A stretch of DNA of 64,000 bases from NCBI RefSeq assembly GCF_004114425.1, contig NZ_RDQF01000042.1, forward strand, positions 1 to 64,000. The letters are read 5' to 3'. Below are positions 33,301 to 42,031 of this stretch, one piece after another (the first letter of the stretch is position 1; each line of letters opens with the position of its first letter). The notes under the pieces were generated by a model that was not told the origin of the DNA, did no database searches, and saw only the letters and a list, made by a program, of their open reading frames with translations. The stretch is from Bradyrhizobium vignae (GTDB lineage: Bacteria > Pseudomonadota > Alphaproteobacteria > Rhizobiales > Xanthobacteraceae). The position numbers and the translations under genes were made by a program.

Positions 33301-34473
33301 ATGATGATCAGCTCGAATTCTGGTGTGAAGCTCATAATGCCGGCTCCAGCGAAGGGGTTGTCGCCAAACTCGCCTCTGGTGAACTATGCGCTCAGAGGGC
33401 TGGAACGCTGCTGGTTGCCTCGCGAGCGCCGTTGGTCGCATATCTATCACCTCGACGGGCGGGCTTCGCCAAACGAGTCGATAGCGCATAGCGACGTGTT
33501 CTATACCCTCAATGTCTTGCTCGGGATGTCACGGGTCGCGGAACTTCCGGCGGACATTGATCTCCCGGAGATCTTCCATCGAAATGCCATGAGTCTCACC
33601 GCGCTTCCCGTGCGGAAATATGCGTTCGGCATGGCCTTGTGGGCCGCCGCCGAGCTCCGCCTTCCCATTCCGGAGCGTGTGAGGTCCGAGCTGAAAGCGA
33701 TTCTCTCGGATCAGCCGCAATGGCCCGCGTTTCGGGCCCAGGACCTGGGCATGCTGCTGACGGGAGTCGTCGCTCAAGCCAGGGCAGGCGAGGGGGAGTG
33801 GACGTGCTTCGCGAGCCCGCTCTACCGTTTCCTGAAGGAGCGTTTCCATAGCGAATCCGGATTGTTTTTCGATGCGCCGTCCGGCTTCCGTCGCCGCTTT
33901 GCGTCATTTGCGACGCAGACCTACCTTTCAATCGCCTGCTATCAGTACGGCGAATTCACCGGAGACGTGTCCGCGCTCGTCATGGCCGACACCTGTGTGC
34001 GCAATCTGATCGCGCTTCAGGGACCCCAGGGTGAATGGCCGTGGTTCTTCGATGCGAAGAGTGGCCGTGTCCTCGATTTCTACGAAGTCTATTCAGTCCA
34101 TCAGTATGGAATGGCCCCTGCGCTGCTGGAATGGGCCGAGCGTTTCGGACGACGAGGAGCGCGGGATGCCCTGGTCAAGGGATTCAACTGGGTGCTGGGC
34201 CACAACCAACTGGGCCGGACCATGCTTGTGCCGGAGCTCAGCCTGACGCTCCGTTCGCAGGTTCGCAAGCATGAGCTGAAGAGCAGGGCTCCGCGGATGT
34301 TGCGCGCGCTCAAGAACGCCTGGCTCGGAAACGGAGAGGTGCTGATCGATCCGGCCGGCATTGGAGTCCGGCTCGAGTGTCGCAGCTACGAACTTGGCTG
34401 GATACTATGGTCATTCGGCCGCCGTACCGACTTGCGGGACCTGACCGACAACTCGGCGTTCCGCGACACTTGA
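33301..34473 (+). CDS. Unrecognised protein with alpha/alpha-barrel-like helical pattern
   Basis: A 390-residue protein with alternating aromatic-rich helices: YALRGLERCWLPRERRWSHI, SNESIAHSDVFYT-like segment, FATQTYLSIACYQYGEF, GEWPWFFDAKSGRVLDFYEV with YSVHQYGMAPALLEW. This pattern is typical of (alpha/alpha)6 barrels used by glycoside hydrolases, lyases and sugar epimerases, and a His/Tyr/Trp-rich groove suits carbohydrate contact. No signal peptide. Starts ambiguous: ATG at 33301, 33304 or 33337. It follows the type I secretion pair by 26 bases. A polysaccharide-modifying role fits the context but is inference. Confidence 0.7.
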   Translation: MMISSNSGVKLIMPAPAKGLSPNSPLVNYALRGLERCWLPRERRWSHIYHLDGRASPNESIAHSDVFYTLNVLLGMSRVAELPADIDLPEIFHRNAMSLTALPVRKYAFGMALWAAAELRLPIPERVRSELKAILSDQPQWPAFRAQDLGMLLTGVVAQARAGEGEWTCFASPLYRFLKERFHSESGLFFDAPSGFRRRFASFATQTYLSIACYQYGEFTGDVSALVMADTCVRNLIALQGPQGEWPWFFDAKSGRVLDFYEVYSVHQYGMAPALLEWAERFGRRGARDALVKGFNWVLGHNQLGRTMLVPELSLTLRSQVRKHELKSRAPRMLRALKNAWLGNGEVLIDPAGIGVRLECRSYELGWILWSFGRRTDLRDLTDNSAFRDT

Positions 34474-34480
34474 TTCTGGT

Positions 34481-35470
34481 TTAGCGGTTCCAAGCCACTG
34501 CACGGCGACGGCGCAGGTGCGAAAGCATTGTCATGGCACGATGGGCGCGGACGGCACACAGGACGGCGATAGCCTTGAGACGGGCGCCGCTACCGTGAAG
34601 GCGGTCACTGGTTAGTACCGTCACAGCGTCTGGCGCCGGCGAGGCGAGAACGAGCAAAGCTCGCGCAATCCAACGCAACCGCCACACGGGCTTACCTTGC
34701 GCCATATTGCGATAATGCGCGATTTGCCGGTCCCACTTTGCATACAACTCCTTTAGGGAGCTTCGGGCCGGATGGAAGGTGATCATTTCGGGGATATACC
34801 GAAATTGCAGTCCGGCGCGTAGTGCGCGCTGCCCCCACTCCATGTCTTCCGCCACGTCGATGCCGGCGAATGGACCGACGCGATCGAAGTCGCGACGAAA
34901 CACCGCCATATTGCCCGTTCCGGAATAGCCGTGGCGTTCGATGTAGAGTTTGAATCGATAGGCGAAGACGCTCTCATAAGCCGCAATGGCGCTAAGACTC
35001 GCATTTTCCGCCTGCCAGATGCGAACGTCGCCCCCTAAGACCGTGTCAGCCGGCGACGAGCGCGACGCCTGCAATATGCTGTTGAGCCAATCTGGATGCG
35101 CTCTGCAGTCGGCGTCGACGAAGGCAAGTATCTCTCCCTTTGCGACAGCCGCGCCCTTGTTTCGCGCCGGACCGGGACCGGGACGCGATTCGTACGTCAA
35201 CCTCACGTCGGGATGGCCGGCAACGACCTCCATCGGGGGCATTGCCGAGCCGTTGTCCACCACGATGACCTCGAACAAGTCGCGGGACAGGGTCTGTGCA
35301 TCCAGGCTCCGCAAGCAGGCTTCCAGAGCCTCCGCCTGGTTGAGGTGGGGAATGATCACCGAAATCAATTTATCAGCGCCATATTTAATTTTCCTTTGGT
35401 GCGCAGCGGGTCCGCCGGCGGTAACGCCCAGTTTCGCGCTCATTTGGCAGCTCGCATTTAATCCTTGCAA
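34481..35470 (-). CDS. Glycosyltransferase family 2
   Basis: A 329-residue GT-A glycosyltransferase. ISVIIPHLNQAEALEACLRS opens the fold, FEVIVVDNGSAMPPMEV follows, and AKGEILAFVDADCRAHPDWL carries the D-x-D-like metal motif; AEDMEWGQRALRAGLQFRYI is the acceptor-side ED motif. The C-terminal end has a weakly hydrophobic helix. An alternative ATG at 35443 (MSAKLGVTAGG) would shorten the N-terminus by nine residues. Convergent with the preceding gene, divergent from the WecG-like gene; donor and acceptor unknown. Confidence 0.9.
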   Translation of the reverse strand: MQGLNASCQMSAKLGVTAGGPAAHQRKIKYGADKLISVIIPHLNQAEALEACLRSLDAQTLSRDLFEVIVVDNGSAMPPMEVVAGHPDVRLTYESRPGPGPARNKGAAVAKGEILAFVDADCRAHPDWLNSILQASRSSPADTVLGGDVRIWQAENASLSAIAAYESVFAYRFKLYIERHGYSGTGNMAVFRRDFDRVGPFAGIDVAEDMEWGQRALRAGLQFRYIPEMITFHPARSSLKELYAKWDRQIAHYRNMAQGKPVWRLRWIARALLVLASPAPDAVTVLTSDRLHGSGARLKAIAVLCAVRAHRAMTMLSHLRRRRAVAWNR

Positions 35471-35535
35471 TTAAATATTTGCCATTTATTATCGTTATTA
35501 TAATCTTAAATGCAACTTAAACAAAATTGCATTTT
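35455..35535. promoter_or_regulatory. AT-rich divergent promoter with inverted repeat
   Basis: CATTTAATCCTTGCAATTAA at 35456-35475 contains TTTAAT and ATTAAA arms around a seven-base spacer. Further AT-rich sequence (CCATTTATTATCGTTATTAT) and a TATAAT-like TATAATC follow, then the GGAGG of the next gene. Serves the divergent GT2 and WecG-like genes. Confidence 0.5.
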
Positions 35536-35549
35536 GGAGGTCGATTCAA

Positions 35550-36344
35550 ATGCGTGCATCGTTCCTGGCGTGCCCCATCGACCTGCTGACAATGGCGGAA
35601 ACCGTGGAGCTGGCGCGCGGCGCCATGCGCAGCCGCCGACGGCTGCAGCATGTGGCGCTGAACGTTGCCAAGTTCGTCAAGATGCGGTCCGATCCTGTGC
35701 TCGCGGCCGACGTCGCCGACAGCGATATTGTCAGCATAGACGGCATGGGGATCCTCTGGGGCGCGCGAGCGGTGGGGCTTCCGGCGACGTCGCGAGTCAC
35801 CGGTGTCGATCTCCTGGCCGAATTACTCGCGGTGTGCGCGCGGGAAGGCTTCAAGCCGTATTTCCTGGGAGCCACCCAGGCCGTACTGCACGAGGCAATG
35901 CAACGCGCGCGCGTGAGACATCCCTCACTTGTCTTCGCGGGTTGGCATGACGGCTACTTCAAACCCGAGCAGGAGAGTGACGTCGTTCGGGATATCCGCT
36001 CGAGCGGGGCCGATTGTCTCTTCATCGGCATGCCGACGCCGCGCAAGGAGCGCTTTCTGGCCGCCCACCGCGACGATCTCGGCGTCCCTTTCATCATGGG
36101 CGTGGGTGGCGCGTTCGATATTCTTGCGGGCACCGTTCGACGCGCGCCCACACAGATTCAGAGGCTGGGCCTCGAGTGGCTGTACCGCATCTATCAAGAG
36201 CCCGGGCGAATGTGGTGGCGATACGCCACGACGAACACGCTGTTTGCGGGCATCCTGGTGCAAGCGCTCATCAAGCAGGCGATTCAGCACACGCCGGGAG
36301 CGCCGGGCCCCGTGCCGCCGGGCCCGAGTCGGATCGGAGGGTGA
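35550..36344 (+). CDS. WecG/TagA/CpsF family glycosyltransferase
   Basis: A 264-residue GT26 enzyme; family members add ManNAc or ManNAcA (or GlcA) to lipid-linked acceptors. Seen: NVAKFVKMRSDPVLAADVAD, VSIDGMGILWGARAVGLPAT, RVTGVDLLAELLAVC, FLGATQAVLHEAM and GMPTPRKERFLAAH. GGAGG precedes the ATG. The next gene (three bases on) is the UDP-GlcNAc 2-epimerase and the one after it a UDP-ManNAc dehydrogenase, so ManNAcA is the natural donor, as for WecG. Confidence 0.92.
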   Translation: MRASFLACPIDLLTMAETVELARGAMRSRRRLQHVALNVAKFVKMRSDPVLAADVADSDIVSIDGMGILWGARAVGLPATSRVTGVDLLAELLAVCAREGFKPYFLGATQAVLHEAMQRARVRHPSLVFAGWHDGYFKPEQESDVVRDIRSSGADCLFIGMPTPRKERFLAAHRDDLGVPFIMGVGGAFDILAGTVRRAPTQIQRLGLEWLYRIYQEPGRMWWRYATTNTLFAGILVQALIKQAIQHTPGAPGPVPPGPSRIGG

Positions 36345-36347
36345 GAC

Positions 36348-37472
36348 GTGCCCAAGCATTTTTTCATCCTCTTGGGGACCCGGCCCGAAGCAATCAAGCT
36401 CTTCCCGGTCATTAACCGGCTCAAGGCCGAGAATCGCAAGGACATTTCCCTGACGATCTGTGCGACGGCACAGCATCGACAGCTGCTTGATCAGGTCCTC
36501 AAGCTCGCCAAAGTGGTCCCGGATTTCGACCTGAACGTCATGACCGCGAATCAGACGCTGGATCATCTCACCGCTCGGTTGCTCGGACAAATTGGTGAAC
36601 TCCTCGACAAGGTGAAGCCCACCAGGGTTATCGTTCAAGGCGACACGGCGACTGCCATGGCCGGCGCTCTTGCGTCCTACTATCACAGGATACCGGTTTC
36701 TCACATCGAAGCCGGACTGCGCAGTGGCGACATCTTCTCTCCCTGGCCCGAGGAAGTGAACCGCAAGATCGTCGGCTCGATCGCGGATCAGCATTTTGCT
36801 CCGACAGAGCGCGCTGCGCGCGCGCTGCGCTCTGAGAATGTCTCGGATGACCGCATCCACGTCACAGGAAACACCGTGGTGGACGCTCTCATCCTCGCGA
36901 AGACCATGGTTGAATCCGATCCCGGACTCTCGAGCCGCTGGGACGGCATCAAGAAGCGTCACGGCAACCGGCGCATCATCCTGGTAACCTGCCACCGCCG
37001 GGAGAATTTCGGCGGTGGCGTAATCAACATCGTGAACGCGCTGGAAACGATCCTGCGCAGGGAAGATGTTGCGGTGGTCCTTCCTGTGCATCCGAACCCG
37101 AATGTCCGCGACTTGTTTGCGTCGCGATTGTCCGATCACCCGAGGGTCGTGCTCATTTCCCCCCAGGAATACACGGATTTCGTCAGCCTGCTCTCGTTGT
37201 CGCATCTGGTTCTGACGGATTCGGGCGGCGTCCAGGAGGAAGCACCCACCTTCGGGAAACCAGTCCTGGTGATGCGGGACACGACCGAGCGCCCGGAGGG
37301 GGTGGAGGCTGGGACGGCGCGCCTCGTCGGCGCGAATTACGACAGGATCGTTGCGGAGACATTTCGCCTGCTCGACGACGATGAGACTTATGCTGCCATG
37401 GCCCGCTCGCATAACCCGTTCGGCGACGGGCACGCGAGCGAGCGTATTGTGAAGGTTCTTCTCAATGCCTGA
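36348..37472 (+). CDS. wecB: UDP-N-acetylglucosamine 2-epimerase (non-hydrolysing)
   Basis: A 374-residue enzyme converting UDP-GlcNAc and UDP-ManNAc. GTG start at 36348 with GGAGGG upstream. Seen: LLGTRPEAIKLFPVI at the N-terminus, VQGDTATAMAGALASYYHRI, SHIEAGLRSGDIFSPWPEE, and LTDSGGVQEEAPTFGKPVLV. Overlaps the next gene by eight bases. If the 3-dehydrogenase branch is used, it may instead act on the diacetamido uronate as WbpI does. Confidence 0.94.
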   Translation: MPKHFFILLGTRPEAIKLFPVINRLKAENRKDISLTICATAQHRQLLDQVLKLAKVVPDFDLNVMTANQTLDHLTARLLGQIGELLDKVKPTRVIVQGDTATAMAGALASYYHRIPVSHIEAGLRSGDIFSPWPEEVNRKIVGSIADQHFAPTERAARALRSENVSDDRIHVTGNTVVDALILAKTMVESDPGLSSRWDGIKKRHGNRRIILVTCHRRENFGGGVINIVNALETILRREDVAVVLPVHPNPNVRDLFASRLSDHPRVVLISPQEYTDFVSLLSLSHLVLTDSGGVQEEAPTFGKPVLVMRDTTERPEGVEAGTARLVGANYDRIVAETFRLLDDDETYAAMARSHNPFGDGHASERIVKVLLNA

Positions 37473-38727
37473 GTTCCAGAAGGTGAATGTCGTTGGACTT
37501 GGCTATATCGGGCTGCCGACTGCTGCCCTGATCGCGAGCCGGGGGCTGTCAGTGGTCGGCATCGACACCAACGAGCGCATCGTCGATACGGTTGCATCCG
37601 GCAGGATTCACATCGCGGAGCCCGATCTCGATGGGCTCGTTTCCAAGGTCGTGTCGAGCGGCGCCCTCACGACCTCCACCAAGCCGCAGGCGGCTGACGT
37701 CTTCATCATCGCAGTGCCGACGCCGATCGACCGCGAGAACCATCCGGACCTGTCAAGTGTGAATGCCGCAGTCGACAAAATCGTCGACATACTTGCACCA
37801 GGCAATCTGGTGATCCTCGAATCGACGTCGCCGATCGGGACCACTGAGGCCATCGCGAAACACATCGTCGAGCGCAGGTCAGATCTGCACATAGGCACAA
37901 ACGGCAAGGAAGACGGGGCGATCTACGTGGCATATTGCCCAGAACGCGTGTTGCCGGGGCGGATCCTGACTGAGCTCATCAACAATGACAGATGCATTGG
38001 GGGCATTACGCCAACGTGCACGCGTCGTGCTCAACGCTTCTACAAGATATTTGTTCGCGGAGCCTGCGTCGGTACGACTGCGCGCACAGCCGAGTTGGTC
38101 AAGCTGACGGAGAACGCCTTCCGCGATACCAATATAGCCTTTGCGAACGAGCTCTCGCTGATCTGCGATAGGTTTGACATCAACGTCTGGGAAGTGATTG
38201 ACATCGCCAACCGTCACCCTCGCGTTAACGTATTACGGCCAGGACCGGGAGTGGGCGGGCACTGCATTGCAGTCGATCCCTGGTTCATCATCGACTCCGC
38301 GCCGGATCTCGCGCGGGTGATGCGGACCAGCCGAGAAGTCAACAACGCAAAGACGCAGAACATCATCGAGCGTACAGAGGCGCTGATCGACGATCATCCC
38401 TATGCGAACATCGCCTGCTGTGGGTTGACCTTCAAGGCCAATGTCGACGATTTGCGCGAAAGTCCGGCAATGGAAGTAGCCACCCATCTCGCGGCGAAGT
38501 ACGGAGAACGAATCAAGGTGGTCGAGCCGAACCTCCGCCGCCTGCCACCTCAATTGGCCGACCACCGTGTCGCTTTCGTGAACATCGAGGAGGCTCTGCG
38601 AAGTTGCGAGATCGCCGTTCTTCTCGTCGATCATGACGAGTTCAAGATGGTGCCCCTGTCGGAGCGTCGGCATCTCGACGTCATAGATACGCGGGGCATA
38701 TGGCAGGACATGCCGGCGCGGACTTAG
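37465..38727 (+). CDS. wecC: UDP-N-acetyl-D-mannosamine dehydrogenase (WecC type)
   Basis: A 420-residue UDP-sugar 6-dehydrogenase oxidising C6 twice to make the uronic acid. NAD motif GLGYIGLPTAALIAS at 11-25, ESTSPIGTTE, YCPERVLPG, NNDRCIGGITP (WecC-like), the VKLTENAFRDTNIAFANEL helix, and the catalytic Cys in GVGGHCIAVDPWF. Produces UDP-ManNAcA, or UDP-GlcNAcA if it behaves as WbpA. Confidence 0.93.
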   Translation: MPEFQKVNVVGLGYIGLPTAALIASRGLSVVGIDTNERIVDTVASGRIHIAEPDLDGLVSKVVSSGALTTSTKPQAADVFIIAVPTPIDRENHPDLSSVNAAVDKIVDILAPGNLVILESTSPIGTTEAIAKHIVERRSDLHIGTNGKEDGAIYVAYCPERVLPGRILTELINNDRCIGGITPTCTRRAQRFYKIFVRGACVGTTARTAELVKLTENAFRDTNIAFANELSLICDRFDINVWEVIDIANRHPRVNVLRPGPGVGGHCIAVDPWFIIDSAPDLARVMRTSREVNNAKTQNIIERTEALIDDHPYANIACCGLTFKANVDDLRESPAMEVATHLAAKYGERIKVVEPNLRRLPPQLADHRVAFVNIEEALRSCEIAVLLVDHDEFKMVPLSERRHLDVIDTRGIWQDMPART

Positions 38728-38797
38728 TGCCCGTCGTGCCTTCATCGTCCGTGCGGGATGATTTGAAGCGGGTTCTCTGAAATGGATCGAGGTTAGC

Positions 38798-39859
38798 ATG
38801 CGAGACAGTCAACTCGGAATCGGCGTCGTGGGCTACGGGTATTGGGGCCCCAATCTCGTTCGCAATTTCTCGGTTAACCCTGCTACCCGCGTCATCAGTG
38901 TGAGCGACCTGGATACGGGAAGGCTCGCTGCTATAAAGCAGCTCTATCCAGCGGTGGAGGTGACGAGTCGCTACGAAGATCTGCTGAAGGATACCCGCAT
39001 CGACGCCATCGCCATCGCGACGCCCGTGCATACCCATTACGAGCTGGCACTCGCGGCGTTGAAAGCCGGAAAGCATGTCCTGGTCGAAAAGCCGCTCGCG
39101 CCGAGTGCCGAATTGGTGACCCGTTTGATCGACGAAGCAGACCGGCGCCGATTGACGCTCATGGTTGATCATACCTTCCTGTACACGCCCGCGGTCCAGA
39201 AGATTCGCGAGCTCCTGCTGAGCGGCGAGCTCGGAGACATCTACTACTACGACAGCACACGCGCCAGTCTCGGGTTGTTCCAAAAGGACGTCAATGTGAT
39301 CTGGGATTTGGCGGTGCACGATATCTCGATCATCCATCATATTCTTGATCGGGCGCCGATCGCCGTCTCGGCAACCGGGTCGTGCCACGTCGTCGGCTCG
39401 CCGGAGAACATGGCGCACATCACGCTGTTCTTTGCCGACGCGTGCGTGGCCCACGTCAGCGTCAATTGGCTCTCGCCCGTCAAGGTGCGCCAGACGTTCA
39501 TCGGTGGCAGCAAGAAGATGATCGTATACGACGATCTCGAGCCGACCGAGAAGATCAAGGTCTATGACAAGGGGATCACGCTCGACGGTCCGACCGAGGA
39601 TGCCCGTGAGTTGCGTATTGGATATCGAGCTGGGGACATGTGGGCTCCTCATATTTCCACGAAAGAGGCCCTGCAGACGGAAGTCGAGCACTTCATCGAC
39701 TGCGTTCGGAACGGGGTGGCGCCAATTTCCGGCGGGATGTCCGCTTTGCGGGTAGTCGAGGTGCTGGATGCGGCTTCGCGCTCGATAGCAGCGCAAGGGA
39801 ACCCGGTCCGCATCAATCAACCGCAACAGGTTCGGGAACGCGTCCGGGCCAGGGCGTAA
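38798..39859 (+). CDS. Gfo/Idh/MocA family oxidoreductase (WbpB/WlbA-like UDP-sugar 3-dehydrogenase)
   Basis: A 353-residue two-domain enzyme. Rossmann start GIGVVGYGYWGPNLVRNF, the EKPLA motif with catalytic Lys near residue 98, and HDISIIHHILDRAPIAV in the substrate domain. GAGG lies before the ATG. Together with the aminotransferase (42032) and acetyltransferase (41412) it fits C3 oxidation, amination and acetylation of a UDP-HexNAcA. Other members act on inositol or glucose, so substrate is inferred from neighbours. Confidence 0.88.
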   Translation: MRDSQLGIGVVGYGYWGPNLVRNFSVNPATRVISVSDLDTGRLAAIKQLYPAVEVTSRYEDLLKDTRIDAIAIATPVHTHYELALAALKAGKHVLVEKPLAPSAELVTRLIDEADRRRLTLMVDHTFLYTPAVQKIRELLLSGELGDIYYYDSTRASLGLFQKDVNVIWDLAVHDISIIHHILDRAPIAVSATGSCHVVGSPENMAHITLFFADACVAHVSVNWLSPVKVRQTFIGGSKKMIVYDDLEPTEKIKVYDKGITLDGPTEDARELRIGYRAGDMWAPHISTKEALQTEVEHFIDCVRNGVAPISGGMSALRVVEVLDAASRSIAAQGNPVRINQPQQVRERVRARA

Positions 39860-39908
39860 TCGTGGTGCCGGGAAGCGTTGCTAACTGCCGAGAGGTAACG
39901 GTTTCGCG

Positions 39909-41384
39909 ATGAATGCAGTTCAGCGCTCCATCCTGTTCTCGGCAGCCGACCGCTATGGCAGCTTGATCCTGTTCTTTGTGGCTACGGCGGTCCTTTCCCG
40001 TTTGCTATCGCCGCCGGAATTCGGCGTCTATGCTGTCGTCAACGCCATCGTTGTTGTCGTGGCTGCCTCCTTTCAGGAGTTCGGCGGCGGAAATTATCTG
40101 ATCCAGAAGCGGGAATTGTCGGACGAGGACATTCGTTCGGCGTTCACGATCGCGTTGGGCATCTCGGGCGCAATTGCGGTTCTTCTGTTCGTCCTTGCTG
40201 ACGATCTATCGCAGCTGTTCGGGCAGAGCGGCCTCAAGGAAGCTATCGAGGTCTCTGCTATGAATTTTCTCATATTGCCCTTCTCGGGGACGATTTCTGC
40301 CTTGCTGCGACGGCAGATGAAGTTTGGAGCTTTAGCAATCTGCAACTTCGCATCCGGCGTGGCAGTTGCGCTGGTCTCAATCGGACTTGCGATAGCGGGA
40401 TTCAGCTACATGGCCCCGGTCTGGGGTGGTTTGGCAGGAAACGTGTTTCTGACCCTGGCGCTGCTTGTTGGTCATCGTAATCTCAACGTGCTGCGCCCTT
40501 CGCTGCTAGAGTATCGCGAGATATTCGGATTCGGTCTTTATTCCAGCGGGGTCGGCGTCATCAATGCCTTCTACAATCTGGCGCCCCAGCTGTTTCTCGC
40601 AAGAATTCTCGACTTTGTGTCCGTTGGTCTTTACAGCCGCGCGATCAACTTGACGCAGGTTTTTGACCGGCTAGTCACCCAAGTCCTGACCCCCGTCATC
40701 ATGCCGGCGATTGTCGCAAGGCGCCACGCCGGTGAAGACCTGAAGACCGTTTATCTCGAGTCGATTGAGCTGCTTTCCGCCGCGCAATGGCCATTCCTGA
40801 TATTCGTGGCGATCATGGCGCGTCCAATCATCGCAGTCTGGCTCGGGCAGAGCTGGCTTGAGATCGTGCCACTCGTACGCTTGCTATGCATCGCAAACAT
40901 GGCGCTGTTTGCGGCATGCTTGAGTTATCCTGTACTTGTCGCGGTTGGAAGTGTAAGGGACGCATTGGTGTCCTCTTTCATCTCGCTCCCGCCATCGCTA
41001 CTCGTGATTTTGGGCGCGTCCTTCCTCGGTGTGCAGGCAGTCGCCGCAGCCGCGCTCTTGACCTTACCATTTCAGGCTGCGGTCGCGATCTACTTTATCG
41101 GACGGCATCTGCGGCTCAGGCCAAAGGATCTTGCTCGCGCGCTGACGAAGAGCGGGCTCGTCACGGTGGCAACTGCGTTTGGTGTCGGCGGCTGTGCGGT
41201 GCTGACGGACGCTGGATCGCTGCCGCCCCTTGTCGGGATCGTCATGGCATCGTGTGCCGCGGCGGTTTGCTGGTGCCTGGGGCTGCTGCTGACTGGGCAC
41301 CCGTTGCTGCGTCAGCTCCATCAGGCGGCAGCGGGTCTTGCCCGCACTGCGCCGAAGCTGCGACCGTCGCGTTCGGCCCTATAA
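39909..41384 (+). CDS. Wzx-type oligosaccharide flippase
   Basis: A 491-residue protein with about twelve to fourteen membrane helices and the MOP/PST flippase pattern: SAADRYGSLILFFVATAVLS and LSPPEFGVYAVVNAIVVVVA at the N-terminus, FYNLAPQLFLARILDFVSVG and YSRAINLTQVFDRL in the middle. It moves the lipid-linked repeat unit across the inner membrane for polymerisation by a Wzy protein. Confidence 0.92.
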   Translation: MNAVQRSILFSAADRYGSLILFFVATAVLSRLLSPPEFGVYAVVNAIVVVVAASFQEFGGGNYLIQKRELSDEDIRSAFTIALGISGAIAVLLFVLADDLSQLFGQSGLKEAIEVSAMNFLILPFSGTISALLRRQMKFGALAICNFASGVAVALVSIGLAIAGFSYMAPVWGGLAGNVFLTLALLVGHRNLNVLRPSLLEYREIFGFGLYSSGVGVINAFYNLAPQLFLARILDFVSVGLYSRAINLTQVFDRLVTQVLTPVIMPAIVARRHAGEDLKTVYLESIELLSAAQWPFLIFVAIMARPIIAVWLGQSWLEIVPLVRLLCIANMALFAACLSYPVLVAVGSVRDALVSSFISLPPSLLVILGASFLGVQAVAAAALLTLPFQAAVAIYFIGRHLRLRPKDLARALTKSGLVTVATAFGVGGCAVLTDAGSLPPLVGIVMASCAAAVCWCLGLLLTGHPLLRQLHQAAAGLARTAPKLRPSRSAL

Positions 41385-41411
41385 AGCCTTGTGGCAATTT
41401 TGGAGGCGATG

Positions 41412-41924
41412 ATGCCGATCACGAATGACGTACAGCTAGGTCGCGATGTCCGTATTCTTCACCCGGAGCTGGTCAATCTGTACGGCTGCAAAGTTGGCGA
41501 CGAGAGCAGGATCGGAACGTTCGTCGAAATCCAGGCGGGGGCCAAGATCGGAGCGCGCTGCAAGATATCCTCGCACAGCTTCATCTGCGAGGGCGTCACG
41601 ATCGAGGACGAGGTGTTCATCGGTCACGGCGTGATGTTTACGAATGACAAGCTCCCGAGGGCAACGACGGCGGATGGCCGTCCGCAGCAAGAGTCGGACT
41701 GGACCCTGCAGCGCACTCTTGTCGGTAGGGGGGCTTCCATCGGCTCCAACGCCACCATTTTATGTGGTGTCACAATCGGCGCTGGCGCGTTCGTTGGCGC
41801 GGGCGCGGTGGTGACGAAGGATGTTCCAACGGGCGCCACCGTCGCGGGAGTTCCGGCTCGGATGATGTCCGCGGCCGAGAATATGGCGACGGCCCCCCGC
41901 GCGTTTATCGGCGAGGGCTCTTAG
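41412..41924 (+). CDS. UDP-sugar N-acetyltransferase, left-handed beta-helix (WbpD/WlbB-like)
   Basis: A 170-residue hexapeptide-repeat acyltransferase. Repeats run from PELVNLYGCKVGDESRIGTF to VGRGASIGSNATILCGVTIG; FIGHGVMFTNDKLPRA holds the His/Asn/Asp active-site segment. Length and motifs match WbpD/WlbB, which acetylate the 3-amino group. GGAGG at 41402-41406 suits ATG 41412; ATG 41409 is possible. Follows the flippase gene closely. Confidence 0.9.
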   Translation: MPITNDVQLGRDVRILHPELVNLYGCKVGDESRIGTFVEIQAGAKIGARCKISSHSFICEGVTIEDEVFIGHGVMFTNDKLPRATTADGRPQQESDWTLQRTLVGRGASIGSNATILCGVTIGAGAFVGAGAVVTKDVPTGATVAGVPARMMSAAENMATAPRAFIGEGS

Positions 41925-41933
41925 GTCTGCCGA

Positions 41934-42006
41934 ATTAATCGATATTTATTTTCTTGAAAATGGCGCTTGATTTAATATTATAATGAGAGTTAATTTTTAA
42001 TATATA
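41934..42006. promoter_or_regulatory. AT-rich island before the aminotransferase gene
   Basis: Contains CGAATTAATCGATATTTATT and GATTTAATATTATAATGAGA followed by TTAATTTTTAATATATAGC, with a TATAAT at about 41978-41983. Probable internal promoter within the nucleotide-sugar gene series. Confidence 0.5.
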
Positions 42007-42031
42007 GCTGGTCAATCCAAGGTGTTCAATC

